Origin: CAWHNT01 sp963830775
Lineage (GTDB): Bacteria; Pseudomonadota; Alphaproteobacteria; Geminicoccales; Geminicoccaceae
DNA length: 64,000 nt
Direction of reading: 5' to 3'
NCBI GenBank assembly: GCA_963830775.1
Contig: CAWHNT010000024.1
Location: 124,001 to 188,000 of the forward strand
This document shows, one piece after another, positions 1 through 8,956 of the stretch. Positions within the stretch are counted from its first letter, which is position 1, and every line of letters begins with the position of its first letter. Under the pieces are notes generated by a model that worked only from the letters and a program-made list of their open reading frames with translations, made no database searches and had not been told where the DNA came from. Made by a program: the position numbers and the translations under genes.

Positions 1-797
1 GGGGCCTCGAGGTCGAGCTCGTCGACACGACCGAGGTCGATGCGGTCCGCCGCGCCCTCCGGCCAGGCCGGACGCGGCTGCTCTGGCTGGAGACACCCGC
101 CAACCCGACCTGGGCCGTGAGCGACATCGCGGCCCTGGCCGAGCTCGCACACGCGGCCGGTGCCAAGGTCGCCGTCGACAACACGGTCCCGACCCCTCTC
201 CTGACCCGGCCGCTGGCGCTGGGTGCGGACCTCGTCATGCACGCGGCCACCAAATACCTGAACGGCCACAGCGACGTGATGGCCGGGGCCCTGGTCACGG
301 CCGCCGACGACGAGCTCTGGGCACGCATCCGCACCATCCGCCACGACCAGGGTGCCATCCTGGGGCCGTTCGAGGCCTGGCTGCTCACCCGCGGCATGCG
401 CACCCTGCACCTGCGCGTCCGCGCCGCCTGTGCCGGAGCCATGCACCTGGCGGCCCACCTCCAGCACCACAAGCGGATCGAGCGCGTCCTCTACCCTGGC
501 CTGCCCACCCATAAGGGCCACACGCTGGCCGCCCGCCAGATGCAGGGCGGGTTCGGCGGCATGCTCTCGATCCTGGTTCAAGGCGGCGAGGAGGCCGCCA
601 TCGCCACCGCCGCCAACGTCTCCTTGTGGAAGCGCGCCACCTCGCTGGGCGGCGTGGAGAGCCTGATCGAGCACCGCGCCTCGGTCGAGGGGCCCACCTC
701 CCCTGCCCCGCCGAACCTGCTCCGGCTCTCGGTCGGGGCCGAGGACGTGGGCGACCTCATCGCCGACCTCGACCAGGCGCTCGGCCGCTCCGGATGA
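1..797 (+). CDS. Cys/Met metabolism PLP-dependent enzyme, 5'-truncated by window edge
   Basis: The reading frame is open from the first bases of the window, so the gene starts upstream. The visible 265 residues are the large-domain end and C-terminal domain of a cystathionine gamma-synthase/beta-lyase-type enzyme (fold-type I PLP, trans-sulfuration). Supporting motifs are WLETPANPTW near the left edge, VDNTVPTPLL, and HAATKYLNGHSDVMAG, where the Lys is the expected PLP Schiff-base residue. The C-terminus has SLGGVESLIEHRAS, the usual substrate-carboxylate region. The exact reaction (gamma-synthase, beta-lyase, gamma-lyase or sulfhydrylase) cannot be told from this part. The stop abuts the stop of the convergent chemoreceptor gene with no spacer. 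Confidence 0.9.
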   Translation, partial: GLEVELVDTTEVDAVRRALRPGRTRLLWLETPANPTWAVSDIAALAELAHAAGAKVAVDNTVPTPLLTRPLALGADLVMHAATKYLNGHSDVMAGALVTAADDELWARIRTIRHDQGAILGPFEAWLLTRGMRTLHLRVRAACAGAMHLAAHLQHHKRIERVLYPGLPTHKGHTLAARQMQGGFGGMLSILVQGGEEAAIATAANVSLWKRATSLGGVESLIEHRASVEGPTSPAPPNLLRLSVGAEDVGDLIADLDQALGRSG

Positions 798-1869
798 TCA
801 CGCCGCCCGGATACTGGCCAGGAACTCGTCCAGGCTGTGGCGGAGGGTGTCGGCGTTGCCGCTCAGGCTCTCCGTGGCGGCCGTCGAGGCGGGAGGTGAT
901 CGGAAACATGGCGTCGAGCTCGCGGCCCGTGCGCCCGGCACCGTCGCTGCCGTAGATCTGGTCGACCGTCTCCTTGATCTGCACGATCTCGGCGACCGAG
1001 CGCTTGGCTGCCGCCTGCATGCTCTCGATCTGGGTCGAGACGTCGCGCGTCGCCTGGGCGGTCTGGATCGCCAGCTGCTTCACCTCGGCCGCCACCACCC
1101 CGAAGCCGCGACCGGCCTCGCCGGCCCGGGCAGCCTCGATGGCGGCGTTGAGGGCCAGGAGGTTGGTCTGTCCGGCGATGGTGGAGATCAGGCTCACGAC
1201 GGCACCGATCTGGCCCACGGCCTGAGCCAGCGAGGCGACGCTGCCTGAGGTGTGCTGGGACTGGGTCGCCGCGTTGGAGGCGACCTTCGCAAGCGTGCGG
1301 ACGATCTCCTCCATCTGGCCCGACGAATCGGCGACGGTGACCGCAACCGCCAGCACCTTGCGCTGCAGCTCGTCCGCCAGCTTGGCCATGGTCGCCCGCT
1401 TACTGTCGCGCTCGGCGGCGGCATAGGTCTCCAGCAGGACCTCGAGATCGAGCCAGGCGGCCTTGCTCAACGTTGCATGCAGGTCGGCCCGCTCGCCCGG
1501 TGTCACGGTCGACCCCAGGGCTTCCATGATGCAGTCCACCACCATGTAGTGGCAGACGGCGACCGCGTAGCCGGGCACGCCATTGTGATAGAAGGTGGAG
1601 GCGAGGCGGCTCGCCAATTCCGCGAAGCCCTCCTCCAGGTCACCCGACGCGACCCGCACCCAGTGCGCCACGCGCGCCTCGTGCACGACCGGGTTGGCCA
1701 GGGCCGTCTGGAGCTCCGGCCACTGCGAGAAGCGGCCGTGCCACTCGTGCAGGAGCTGCGGCAGGCGCGCCCGCGCGAAGGGCGCCAGCCGCCGCAGCCG
1801 GGCGAGATCGGCCTCCTCGATCTGGAAGACTCCGAAGCGTTTGGCTCGTTCGCTGGCATGCACGGGCAT
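798..1869 (-). CDS. Globin-coupled methyl-accepting chemotaxis protein (HemAT-like), frameshifted near the C-terminus
   Basis: The protein has an N-terminal protoglobin-like sensor (residues ~10-170; FGVFQIEEADLARLRRLAPF and an AVCHYMVVDCIMEAL helix with a candidate haem-ligand His) followed by an MCP signalling domain whose hairpin tip reads QTNLLALNAAIEAARAGEAG. There are no membrane segments, so it is probably a cytoplasmic oxygen/redox sensor feeding CheA. The start MPVHASERAK is chosen because the sensor domain follows at once. Near position 900 the frame changes: the typical ending LRHSLDEFLASIRAA is present in another frame and stops at 798, exactly against the neighbouring stop. The literal frame instead runs on into Arg/Pro-rich sequence to 757. 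A one-base indel is inferred. Confidence 0.85.
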
Positions 1870-1984
1870 TGCGGTGCTCACACGGGGTTCCACGGCGTGC
1901 ACCTGGAATACCGAACAGCTGGTTGATGCTGCGCAAGGCCGATTGCGGTGCCTGCCCGGCACAGTCCCAGGTGCACCCAGGCTA

Positions 1985-2772
1985 GATCAGGCCCTGCACC
2001 TGAATGCTGCCGCCGCGCGTCGAGCACGAGGCGCTCGATGCCGCTTCGAGCTTTACCTGCCTGAAGACTGGGCCGGCGATCCGGCTCGCCGGACCAAGGC
2101 AGGGGTGCCCACGGAGCTCGGCTTCCGCACCGAGCCAGAGATTGCCCTGATGCAGATCCGTCGCGCGCTGGAGGACGGCGTGCCACCCGGCGTCATCCTG
2201 GGTGACGCGGGCTACGGCATCGACACCGGCTTCCGCACCGTCTTGAGCGAGCTGGCCCTGGTCTACGTGCTGGGGGTGCAGTCCAGCCTCGGCATCTGGC
2301 CCCCGGGCTGCGGCCCGCTGCCGCCCAAGCCATGGTCCGGCAAAGGACGGCCATCCAAGCTGTGGCGCCGGGATGCCGAGCACCAGCCGGTGACCGCCAA
2401 GGATCTCGCCCTCACCCTGCCGCCGAGCGCCTGGCAGACGGTGAGCTGGCGGGAAGGTAGAAGCGGCGAGCTGGAGGGGCGCTTTGCTGCCGTGCGGGTG
2501 CGGCCGTTGCACCGCGACTACTGGCGGGCCGAGCCGCACGCCGAGGAATGACTGGTTCCGTGGCGGTCCAGCGCGCCGTTACCCGCACCTCGCGTTTCGC
2601 TGCGATCGGTGCTCTGAGCCGACTTCGCCATCGGTATCCCTCGGTATGCCGCCGTCTCACGATCACCTTGGCTCGCCGTCTACCACGCTGCCCTTGCTGC
2701 CAGCGGCCCTCCACGCGCACCGCTCAACCAAATCCACCTGCTCACGTTTATGACACAGTAAGATTAAGGACG
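1985..2772 (+). pseudogene. IS701-like (IS4 superfamily) transposase remnant
   Basis: A frame reading CRFELYLPEDWAGDPAR, GVPTELGFRTEPEIAL and ILGDAGYGIDTGFR matches the middle of IS701-type DDE transposases; the Asp of GDAGYG is a catalytic residue. After HRDYWRAEPHAEE (stop near 2551) the region that should hold the catalytic Glu is missing. A piece resembling the C-terminus (CRRLTITLARRLPRCPCCQRP) follows at about 2635-2710. The N-terminal third is absent and merges into the chemoreceptor upstream region. No inverted repeats or target duplication are evident. This is a decayed, non-mobile copy with both ends and an internal part lost. Confidence 0.75.
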
Positions 2773-2774
2773 TG

Positions 2775-4078
2775 TTAGCCGGCGCCGGTCACGCGCCAGA
2801 TCGCGTCGCCCACATCGTCGGCGACGAGCAGGGAGCCGTCGGGGCCGAGCGTCACCCCGACCGGGCGGCCGTAGGACACGCGCTCGTCGGGGCTGAGGAA
2901 ACCCGTGAGAATGTCACGGGGCGGGCCGGAGGGGCGGCCGTTCGTGAAGGGAACGAAGATCACCTTGTAGCCGCTGAGCCGGCTGCGGTTCCAGGAGCCG
3001 TGCTGGCCGATCACCATGCCGTCGGGGAAGCCCGGCAGCGTGCCGGCGGGCAGCCAGCACAGGCCCAGGGACGCCGTGTGCCCGCCCAGCGCGTAGTCGG
3101 GCCGGATCGCCTTCGCGACCAGCGCCGGGTCCTGCGGCACCCGGTCGTCAACGGTCTGCCCCCAGTAGCAGTAGGGCCAGCCGTAGAAGCCGCCCTCCTG
3201 CACCGAGGTCAGGTAGTCGGGCGGCGTCTCGTCGCCGAGGCCGTCGCGCTCGTTGACCACGGTCCAGAGCACGCCCGTGCCGGGCTCCCAGGCGAGACCC
3301 ACCGGGTTGCGCAGCCCCGAGGCGAAGATGCGGCTCCGCCCGGTGGCGAGATCGAGCTCATAGATGGCGGCCCGGCCCTGCTCCGCCTCCATGCCGCGAT
3401 CGCCGATATTGCTGAGCGAGCCGACACCGACATAGAGCTTCGAGCCATCGGGGCTCGGCAGGATGCTCCGCGTCCAGTGCCCGCCCGGCTTGAACTCGAC
3501 CAGCCTGCGGCCGGGTGCAGTGATACGCCGGGCACCTTCCGTGTAGGGAAAGGCCACCACGCCGTCGGTGTTGCCGACGTAGAAAGTGTCGCCGAGCTGC
3601 GCCATGCCGAAGGGCTGGTTCAGGCCGTCGAGAAAGGTGTCGCGGATCTCGGCCACGCCATCGCCGTCCGCATCGCGCAGGAGCGTGATCCGGTTCGGGC
3701 TGTCGCCCACGGCGGCGGCACGCTTCATCGTCGTGAACATGGCGTACTCGAACGGCGTCCTGAGCCCGCCCGGCACGCTCAAGGCCTCGGCCGCCAGCAC
3801 CTCGCCCGTGGGCAGCACGTGCAGCCAGCGGGGGTGCCGGAGCCCGGTCGCGAAGGCGTTGGCCTTGAGGCCAGGCGCGGCGACCGGCGTCTGGCCCGGG
3901 CTCCAGCCCTGGGCAGTCGGCATCTTGAGGGTGGGAGGCTGCCCTGCGACTTCGCCACCGGAATCGCCGGCGCACCGCCCATCGCCTGCTGTTGCGGAGC
4001 GCCGTTCCGATGCCGCAGCATGACCGTTCCGGCACCGACCAGCGCGACCATGCGCCCGAAAGCGCCGGCTAAGTCCAT
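2775..4078 (-). CDS. PQQ-type sorbosone dehydrogenase-family sugar dehydrogenase, frameshifted near N-terminus
   Basis: This is a beta-propeller sugar dehydrogenase of the L-sorbosone dehydrogenase family, normally periplasmic and PQQ-dependent. Recognisable parts are NAFATGLRHPRWLHVLPTG, LRDADGDGVAEI, DGLNQPFGMA, LYVGVGSLSNIGDRG, ASGLRNPVGLAWEP, VNERDGLGDETPPDYLT, GQHGSWNRSRLSGYKV and RPVGVTLGPDGSLLVADD. The main frame starts only at 3923, but the family N-terminus (LAGAFGRMVALVGAGTV hydrophobic leader, then GAPAIPVAKSQGSLP) continues in another frame from an ATG at 4078 preceded by GGAAGGGGTAAGG. A one-base indel near 3935 is inferred. It is the last gene of the enolase-TRAP operon, so it may oxidise a sugar related to the transported acid. 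Confidence 0.88.
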
Positions 4079-4153
4079 CACCTTACCCCTTCCTGCGATC
4101 CCTATCGGGCCGAAGGTAGCGCAGGCTGGAGCGCAGCCCACCTCTGCCCTGGC

Positions 4154-5425
4154 TCAAAACCCCAGCACATGCGGCAGCCACAGGCTCAGCCCCGGCACGT
4201 AGGTGATCAGCGCCAGCGCCACCAGCAGTGCGATCAGGAACGGCCAGATCTCGCGGATGATCTCGCCCAGGCGGACCTTGGCGATGGTCATGGTGACGAA
4301 GAGGAGGATGCCGACGGGTGGGGTGAGCTGGCCGATGACGAGGTTGACCAGCAGGATGATGCCGAAATGGACGAGGTCGACCTGGAGCTGGGTGAGGAGC
4401 GGGATCAGGATCGGGACCAGGATGATCATGATCGCGAGCGTTTCCATGAACATGCCGGCGACCAGGAGGGCGATGTTCAGGATGAGCAGGATGGTCCACT
4501 GGTCGGCGCCGAAGGCCGAGACGAGCTCGACCACCTGCTGGGGGGCCTGCTCGATGCCCAGGATCCAGCTGAAGGGTGAGGCGGCCCCGGCGATCATCAG
4601 GATGACGGCGGTCTCGCGCGCCGTGGCGGTGAGGATGGCCGGGATGCTGGCGAGCTTGAGGGTGCGATAGATGAGGAGGCCGACGAGCAGGGAGTAGGCG
4701 GCGGCGACGGCGGCGATCTCGGTGGCGGTGAAGACGCCGAGGCGGAAGCCGACGATGATGATCACGGGCATGAGGAGCGCCCAGAAGGCGCGCTTGAACT
4801 CGTGCCACAGGGCCGAGCCGGAGAAGCCACCCGAGGTGGGGTAGCCGCGCAGGCGGGCCAGGAGCGAGATCACGGCCATCATGGCGCCGGCCATGACGAG
4901 GCCGGGCAGGATGCCGGCCATGAACAGGGCGCCCAGCGAGACGTTGGCCTGCCAGGCGTAGATCACCATCAGGATCGAGGGCGGGATGATGGGACCGAGG
5001 GACGCGGCGCTGGCGGCGAGTGCGGCGCCGAAGCCGCGGCTGTAGCCGTTGGCCACCAGCGGCGGGACCAGGACGCGGGTGGTGGCCGCACAGTCGGCGA
5101 CGGACGAGCCGGAGATGCCGGAGAGGAAGACGTTGCCGACGATGGCGGTCTGGGCGAGGCCGCCGCGGATGTGGCCGACCAGGGCGCGGGTGAAGCCGAA
5201 CAGGCGCTCGCTGATGCCGCTCTCGTTCATGAGCGCACCGGCCAGGGTGAAGAGCGGGACGGCCAGGAGCGGGAAGGACTGGAGGCCGGCGACGACGCGC
5301 TGGGCCACGATGGTGAGCGGGATCCCCTCCAGGAAGATGACGAGGCCGGCGGACGCGATCATGGCAACCGCGATCGGCGTGCCGACCAGGAGGAGGAGGG
5401 CGAAGGTGACGAGGAGGATGGTCAC
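4154..5425 (-). CDS. dctM: TRAP transporter large permease DctM
   Basis: This is the large membrane subunit (423 residues, about 12 hydrophobic segments) of a TRAP transporter, which imports organic or sugar acids by sodium symport from a periplasmic binding protein. Motifs: VPLFTLAGALMNESGISERLF, GNVFLSGISGSSVADCAA, LGPIIPPSILMVIYAW and GQLTPPVGILLFVTMTIAKV, all typical of DctM. It starts with GTG, whose last bases overlap the dctQ stop (GTGA), indicating translational coupling. It lies between dctQ and the sorbosone dehydrogenase on the same strand. Length is normal and the frame is intact. Confidence 0.96.
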   Translation of the reverse strand: MTILLVTFALLLLVGTPIAVAMIASAGLVIFLEGIPLTIVAQRVVAGLQSFPLLAVPLFTLAGALMNESGISERLFGFTRALVGHIRGGLAQTAIVGNVFLSGISGSSVADCAATTRVLVPPLVANGYSRGFGAALAASAASLGPIIPPSILMVIYAWQANVSLGALFMAGILPGLVMAGAMMAVISLLARLRGYPTSGGFSGSALWHEFKRAFWALLMPVIIIVGFRLGVFTATEIAAVAAAYSLLVGLLIYRTLKLASIPAILTATARETAVILMIAGAASPFSWILGIEQAPQQVVELVSAFGADQWTILLILNIALLVAGMFMETLAIMIILVPILIPLLTQLQVDLVHFGIILLVNLVIGQLTPPVGILLFVTMTIAKVRLGEIIREIWPFLIALLVALALITYVPGLSLWLPHVLGF

Positions 5426-5952
5426 GCGACGTGGCTTTCCTCGACGGCGGCCACCGGATCCGCGGGCCAGAGCGTCTCGCCCACGCCGTGCTCGAGGACG
5501 TGGCGGAGGATGTGGAGACAGGAGAGGGCGGCCCCGACCGGCAGGGCGGCGACGCCCCAGGCGGCCGAGATGCGCAGCATCGGGGTCTCGTTGGACGCCA
5601 GCATCATCGCCTGCTCGACGCCGAACCAGACGAGCGCCAGGAGGGTGGCGAGGGTGACGAGCACGGCCACGGCACCGACGACCCCCCAGGCCCGGCGCGG
5701 CAGGACGAGCAGCAGCACGTCGATGCGGATGTGCATGCGGGTGCGGAAGGCGCTGGCAAGCCCGACGAACAGCATCCAGCCGAAGAGGGTGACGACGAAC
5801 TCCTCGGTCCAGACCAGCGGGTCGCCCAGGACGTAGCGGTAGAAGACGGCGAGGAGGACGAGGCCGGCGATCAGCCCGTGGGACGCGGCGAGGAACAGGT
5901 CCTCGGCGCGCCCTACAAGGTCGTCCAGCCGTGCAAAGGCTGCGGCGGCCAC
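5422..5952 (-). CDS. dctQ: TRAP transporter small permease DctQ
   Basis: A 176-residue protein with four hydrophobic segments, of the DctQ family. Family features are FYRYVLGDPLVWTEEFVVTLFGWMLFVG and the charged loop RTRMHIRIDVLLLVLPRRA. DctQ forms the TRAP membrane complex with DctM. It starts with GTG one base after the dctP stop and overlaps dctM by four bases, so the P-Q-M genes are one transcription unit. The frame is intact. Confidence 0.95.
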   Translation of the reverse strand: MAAAAFARLDDLVGRAEDLFLAASHGLIAGLVLLAVFYRYVLGDPLVWTEEFVVTLFGWMLFVGLASAFRTRMHIRIDVLLLVLPRRAWGVVGAVAVLVTLATLLALVWFGVEQAMMLASNETPMLRISAAWGVAALPVGAALSCLHILRHVLEHGVGETLWPADPVAAVEESHVA

Positions 5953-5953
5953 C

Positions 5954-6943
5954 TTAGCTGCCGCGGACCTTGGCGATCTCCTGGCGCAGGCGGGCCAGGT
6001 TCTCAGGCCCCCAGCGGCCCTGGAGCGCGTCCTGCGCCTTGGTCGCCGCAGCCTGGAAGGCCTCGCGGTCGGGCTCGATGATCTTGGTGCGGCCCGACTT
6101 GCGGATGTCCTCGAGCATGCTCTGCTCGCGGCCCTGCTGCTGCTCGGTGTTCATCAGCGAGAGTGCCTGTGCTTCCTCCGTGAGGATCTTCTGGTGCTCC
6201 TCCGAGAGGCGGGCCAGCGAGTTGGTGTTGATGACGATCATGTTGTTCTGGAGCATGTGGCGTGAGAGCGTGAGCACGCCCTGCACCTCGTAGAACTTGC
6301 GCGAGAAGATGGTGGGGACCGGGTTCTCCTGGCCGTCCACCGTGCGCTGCTGGAGCGCGGTGTAGACCTCGCCGAAGGGGATCGGTGTGGGTGCGGCACC
6401 GAAGGCGCGGACCATCTCGACGAAGACCGGGCTCTCGGGCACGCGCACCTTGAGGCCCACCATGTCCTCCGGCTTGGTCACCTCGCGGTCGGCGAAGGTG
6501 AAGTTGCGCCAGCCCCAGTACCAGATGCGGGTCAGCGGCACGATCGAGTGCTTGCTCTTCAGCTCGTCGAAGATCGGGTCGAAGGCGGGCCCGCGGATCA
6601 CGGTCTCGGCCTCCTTCCAGTCCTTCCACAGGAAGGGGGCGCTCGCCATCTCGATCCCGGGCACCAGCGAGGATGTCACGGGCATCGAGGGGGCCGACAT
6701 GTCCAGCGCACCGGACTTCACCTGCTGCAGCAGGTCGGCTTCCTTGCCCAGCTGCTCGGAGGGGAAGACCCGGATCGTCACCTCGCCGTTCGTGCGCTCG
6801 CCCACGCGCTTGGCGAGCTCGGCGAAGAGGTCGTGGGCGATCTCGCCCGGCGAGTTGGCGTGGCCGAAGCGCAGGGTCTGCGCCTCGGCGGACGCGATGG
6901 AAAGCAGGGCCGCCAGCGCAGCCGTCGCCATCATCCGCAGCAT
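5954..6943 (-). CDS. dctP: TRAP transporter substrate-binding protein DctP
   Basis: The periplasmic solute-binding subunit begins MLRMMATAALAALLSIASAEA, a clear Sec signal peptide cut after AEA, then QTLRFGHANSPGEIAHDLFA. The conserved Arg that clamps the ligand carboxylate is probably in LKVRVPESPVFVEM, and the family motif FGEVYTALQQRTVDGQENP follows. An ATG two codons earlier (6949) sits directly on the GGGAGGG ribosome site with no spacing, so the ATG at 6943, spaced by about six bases, is preferred. The DctP family binds sugar acids or other carboxylates. The upstream enolase-superfamily gene suggests a sugar acid here; that is inference. Confidence 0.95.
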   Translation of the reverse strand: MLRMMATAALAALLSIASAEAQTLRFGHANSPGEIAHDLFAELAKRVGERTNGEVTIRVFPSEQLGKEADLLQQVKSGALDMSAPSMPVTSSLVPGIEMASAPFLWKDWKEAETVIRGPAFDPIFDELKSKHSIVPLTRIWYWGWRNFTFADREVTKPEDMVGLKVRVPESPVFVEMVRAFGAAPTPIPFGEVYTALQQRTVDGQENPVPTIFSRKFYEVQGVLTLSRHMLQNNMIVINTNSLARLSEEHQKILTEEAQALSLMNTEQQQGREQSMLEDIRKSGRTKIIEPDREAFQAAATKAQDALQGRWGPENLARLRQEIAKVRGS

Positions 6944-6978
6944 CGTCATCCCTCCCGATCGTTCGTTGGCGGCCGCGA

Positions 6979-8145
6979 CTACTTGAAGACGCGGTGGGTG
7001 GTCTTGTTCTTCTGGATGAAGTCCCAGTCGTAGGTGACGCCCAGGCCCGGCCCGGTCGGGACCGGCACGCAGCCGTCCTCGCCCACGCAGTCGAGCTGGT
7101 CGGTGTAGCCGCAGGTGTAGACCGGGGCCACCATGTTCGGGCAGTCGGGCCCGACCAGCGCCACCTCGTAGTAGTTCGAGTTGCGCATGGCCGACATCAG
7201 GTGGCGGTGCGCCGGTCCGCTGGCGTGGACCTCGACGTCGAGGCCCAGCGACTCGCCCAGGTGGGCTATCTTCAGCGCCCCGGTGATGCCCATGTCGTAT
7301 TCGGGGTCGACGCGCAGGAAGTCGGTGCCGCCGGCGATGACGAAGTCGGCCTTGGGCTCCACGCCGCGCACATACTCGGTGATCAGCAGCGGCGTCTTGA
7401 TCATCTCGCGCAGCTTCTTGTGCGCGAAGGCCGACTTCCCGGCGTCGCGGAACGGGTCCTCGTACCAGAAATAATTGCCCTCGTCGCAGGCCCGGCCAAC
7501 GTAGAGCGCGTCCGCGAACTTGCGCAGCTGGTTGGCGGGGTCGAGCATCAGGACCATGCGGTCGCCTACTTCCTTGGCGACGTGCAGCACGTTCTCGGCC
7601 TCGCGCCGCGCGTCGCCGTCGTTCCAGCCGTGGATCTTGTAGGCGCGGTAGCCGAGCCCGTAGCACTCTTCGGCGAAGGCGGCGTAGGCCTCCTTGCTGT
7701 CGAGGCCGCCGGCATTGTCGCCGAGATAGGTCGAGGCATAGGCCGGGAGCCGGTTGCGGTAGCCGCCGATCAGCTCGCTCACCGAGGCGCCGTACTTCTT
7801 GCCGGCGAGATCCCAGAGCGCGATGTCGAGCGGCCCCTGCCCCATCGACGACCACTGCCGCATCTCGCGCTTCAGGTCGTCGAGGATGCCCTCGCGCTCG
7901 AACGGGCTGCGGCCCAGGAGGAAGGGCGCCAGCATCGTCATCTCGCCGGCGGTGGCCGGGCTCGCCACCCAGTTGGTGACGTACTCGCCGCGCAGGCCGT
8001 CATCGGTCTTGATGACCACGGCATTCTTGGTGGCGCGCACCTTCGAGCCGCGCTTGAACGTGACGAGCTGGCCCAGGCCCGTGCGCTCGAGATTCGGTGC
8101 GTCGAACTCGAAGTCGATGATCTCGACCTCGGTGATCCTGCTCAC
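6979..8145 (-). CDS. Mandelate racemase/muconate lactonizing-type enzyme (enolase superfamily)
   Basis: The 388-residue protein has the capping domain first (residues 1-130) and a TIM-barrel catalytic domain after it. Visible catalytic elements are YRAYKIHGW at the end of barrel strand 2, metal ligands in VLMLDPAN (Asp), WYEDPF (Glu) and LLITEYVRG (Glu), and HASGPAHRH late in the barrel. Enzymes of this superfamily abstract a proton alpha to a carboxylate; many are sugar-acid dehydratases. It heads the TRAP operon, so the transported carboxylate is probably its substrate. The K-I-H form of the strand-2 motif does not let me assign a named dehydratase. Frame and length are normal. Confidence 0.9.
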   Translation of the reverse strand: MSRITEVEIIDFEFDAPNLERTGLGQLVTFKRGSKVRATKNAVVIKTDDGLRGEYVTNWVASPATAGEMTMLAPFLLGRSPFEREGILDDLKREMRQWSSMGQGPLDIALWDLAGKKYGASVSELIGGYRNRLPAYASTYLGDNAGGLDSKEAYAAFAEECYGLGYRAYKIHGWNDGDARREAENVLHVAKEVGDRMVLMLDPANQLRKFADALYVGRACDEGNYFWYEDPFRDAGKSAFAHKKLREMIKTPLLITEYVRGVEPKADFVIAGGTDFLRVDPEYDMGITGALKIAHLGESLGLDVEVHASGPAHRHLMSAMRNSNYYEVALVGPDCPNMVAPVYTCGYTDQLDCVGEDGCVPVPTGPGLGVTYDWDFIQKNKTTHRVFK

Positions 8146-8244
8146 GGCTCCAGCCTCCCAGTCCGGCCGTCCCGCGGCCGTTGTTGCGCGGGAGGTTGAT
8201 CACATCGGGGGCAGGCAGGCAAAGGGCTTGGATGCAGACCCTGG

Positions 8245-8568
8245 ATGACGAAATGTGCTGGTCGGTCAGTGCTAACGGAGCTGGACCACCTCTTGTCGGC
8301 AGAGCCCAGCCAGCGGTCAAGGCTGCCTTGGACGCCTGGTTCGACGAGGTGCGGAAAGCTCGCTGGTCGAGTAGCGCCGACGTCGAGCGACGCTAGCGCT
8401 ACTGCAAGCATCGTGAGCGCAGGGCGGATCGTCTTCAACATCAAGGGCAATGCCTACCGCCTCGTAGTGGCCGTGGAGTTCGAGAAGGGGATCGTCTGGA
8501 TCAGATGGATCGGCAGCAACAGGGATTACGACCGGATCGACGTGGCGGAGGTGGAGCATGGCGGGTGA
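8245..8568 (+). pseudogene. higB: HigB-family toxin of a type II toxin-antitoxin pair, frame disrupted
   Basis: HigB is a small ribosome-dependent mRNA interferase. The C-terminal half is clear: SIVSAGRIVFNIKGNAYRLVV, IVWIRWIGSNRDYDRID. The preceding family segment (ALDAWFDEVRKARWSSSADVERR) is in a different frame and hits a stop at about 8395, so at least one indel lies near 8385-8400. The first residues (VLTELDHLL) fit a third switch near 8300. If the break is real, the toxin is dead and the antitoxin is an orphan; if it is a consensus error, the pair is functional. The gene overlaps higA by 11 bases, as usual for this order. Confidence 0.75.
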
Positions 8569-8956
8569 CGTGAGACCGATCCGTTCCGATGCGGACTACG
8601 AAGCGGCCCTGGCCGAGGTCGAGCGGCTGTGGGGCGGTCCGAGCGGAACATCCGAAGGGGACAGGCTCGATGTCCTGGCGACGCTCATCGATGCCTATGA
8701 GGCGGAGCACCACCCGATCGATCCACCGGACCCGGTCGAAGCGATCAAGTTTCGCATGGAGCAGCAGGGGCTGAGCCGCAAGGAGCTGGAGCCGCTGATC
8801 GGCACGCGCACGCGCGTGGCAGAGGTGCTGGGCCGCAAGCGGGCGCTTTCCATCGGCATGATCCGACGTCTGCACGAAGGGCTCGGCATCTCGGCCGATG
8901 TGCTGATCCGGCCATCGCGAGCGGACGGAGATCAAAGGAAGCGGTCGGCCGCATAG
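8558..8956 (+). CDS. higA: HigA-family antitoxin / HTH transcriptional regulator
   Basis: A 132-residue protein of the HigA type. The N-terminal part (residues 1-60) reads RPIRSDADYEAALAEVERLW and DRLDVLATLIDAYEAEHHPI, which is typical of the family. A helix-turn-helix follows (EQQGLSRKELEPLIGTRTRV, AEVLGRKRALSIGMIRRLHE). It should neutralise HigB and bind the operon promoter. The gene is intact, in contrast to its partner. Its 3' end overlaps the convergent DadA-like gene by 25 bases. Confidence 0.92.
   Translation: MAGDVRPIRSDADYEAALAEVERLWGGPSGTSEGDRLDVLATLIDAYEAEHHPIDPPDPVEAIKFRMEQQGLSRKELEPLIGTRTRVAEVLGRKRALSIGMIRRLHEGLGISADVLIRPSRADGDQRKRSAA

Noticed and set aside
2772..4202. Long plus-strand open frame opposite the sorbosone dehydrogenase
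   Set aside because: It is a shadow of the minus-strand gene, with no recognisable motif.
5954..7855. A 633-codon open frame joining the enolase gene region to dctP
   Set aside because: Its first half is Arg/Pro-rich antisense-type sequence inside the enolase gene in another frame. The real dctP starts at 6943/6949 with a signal peptide and ribosome site.
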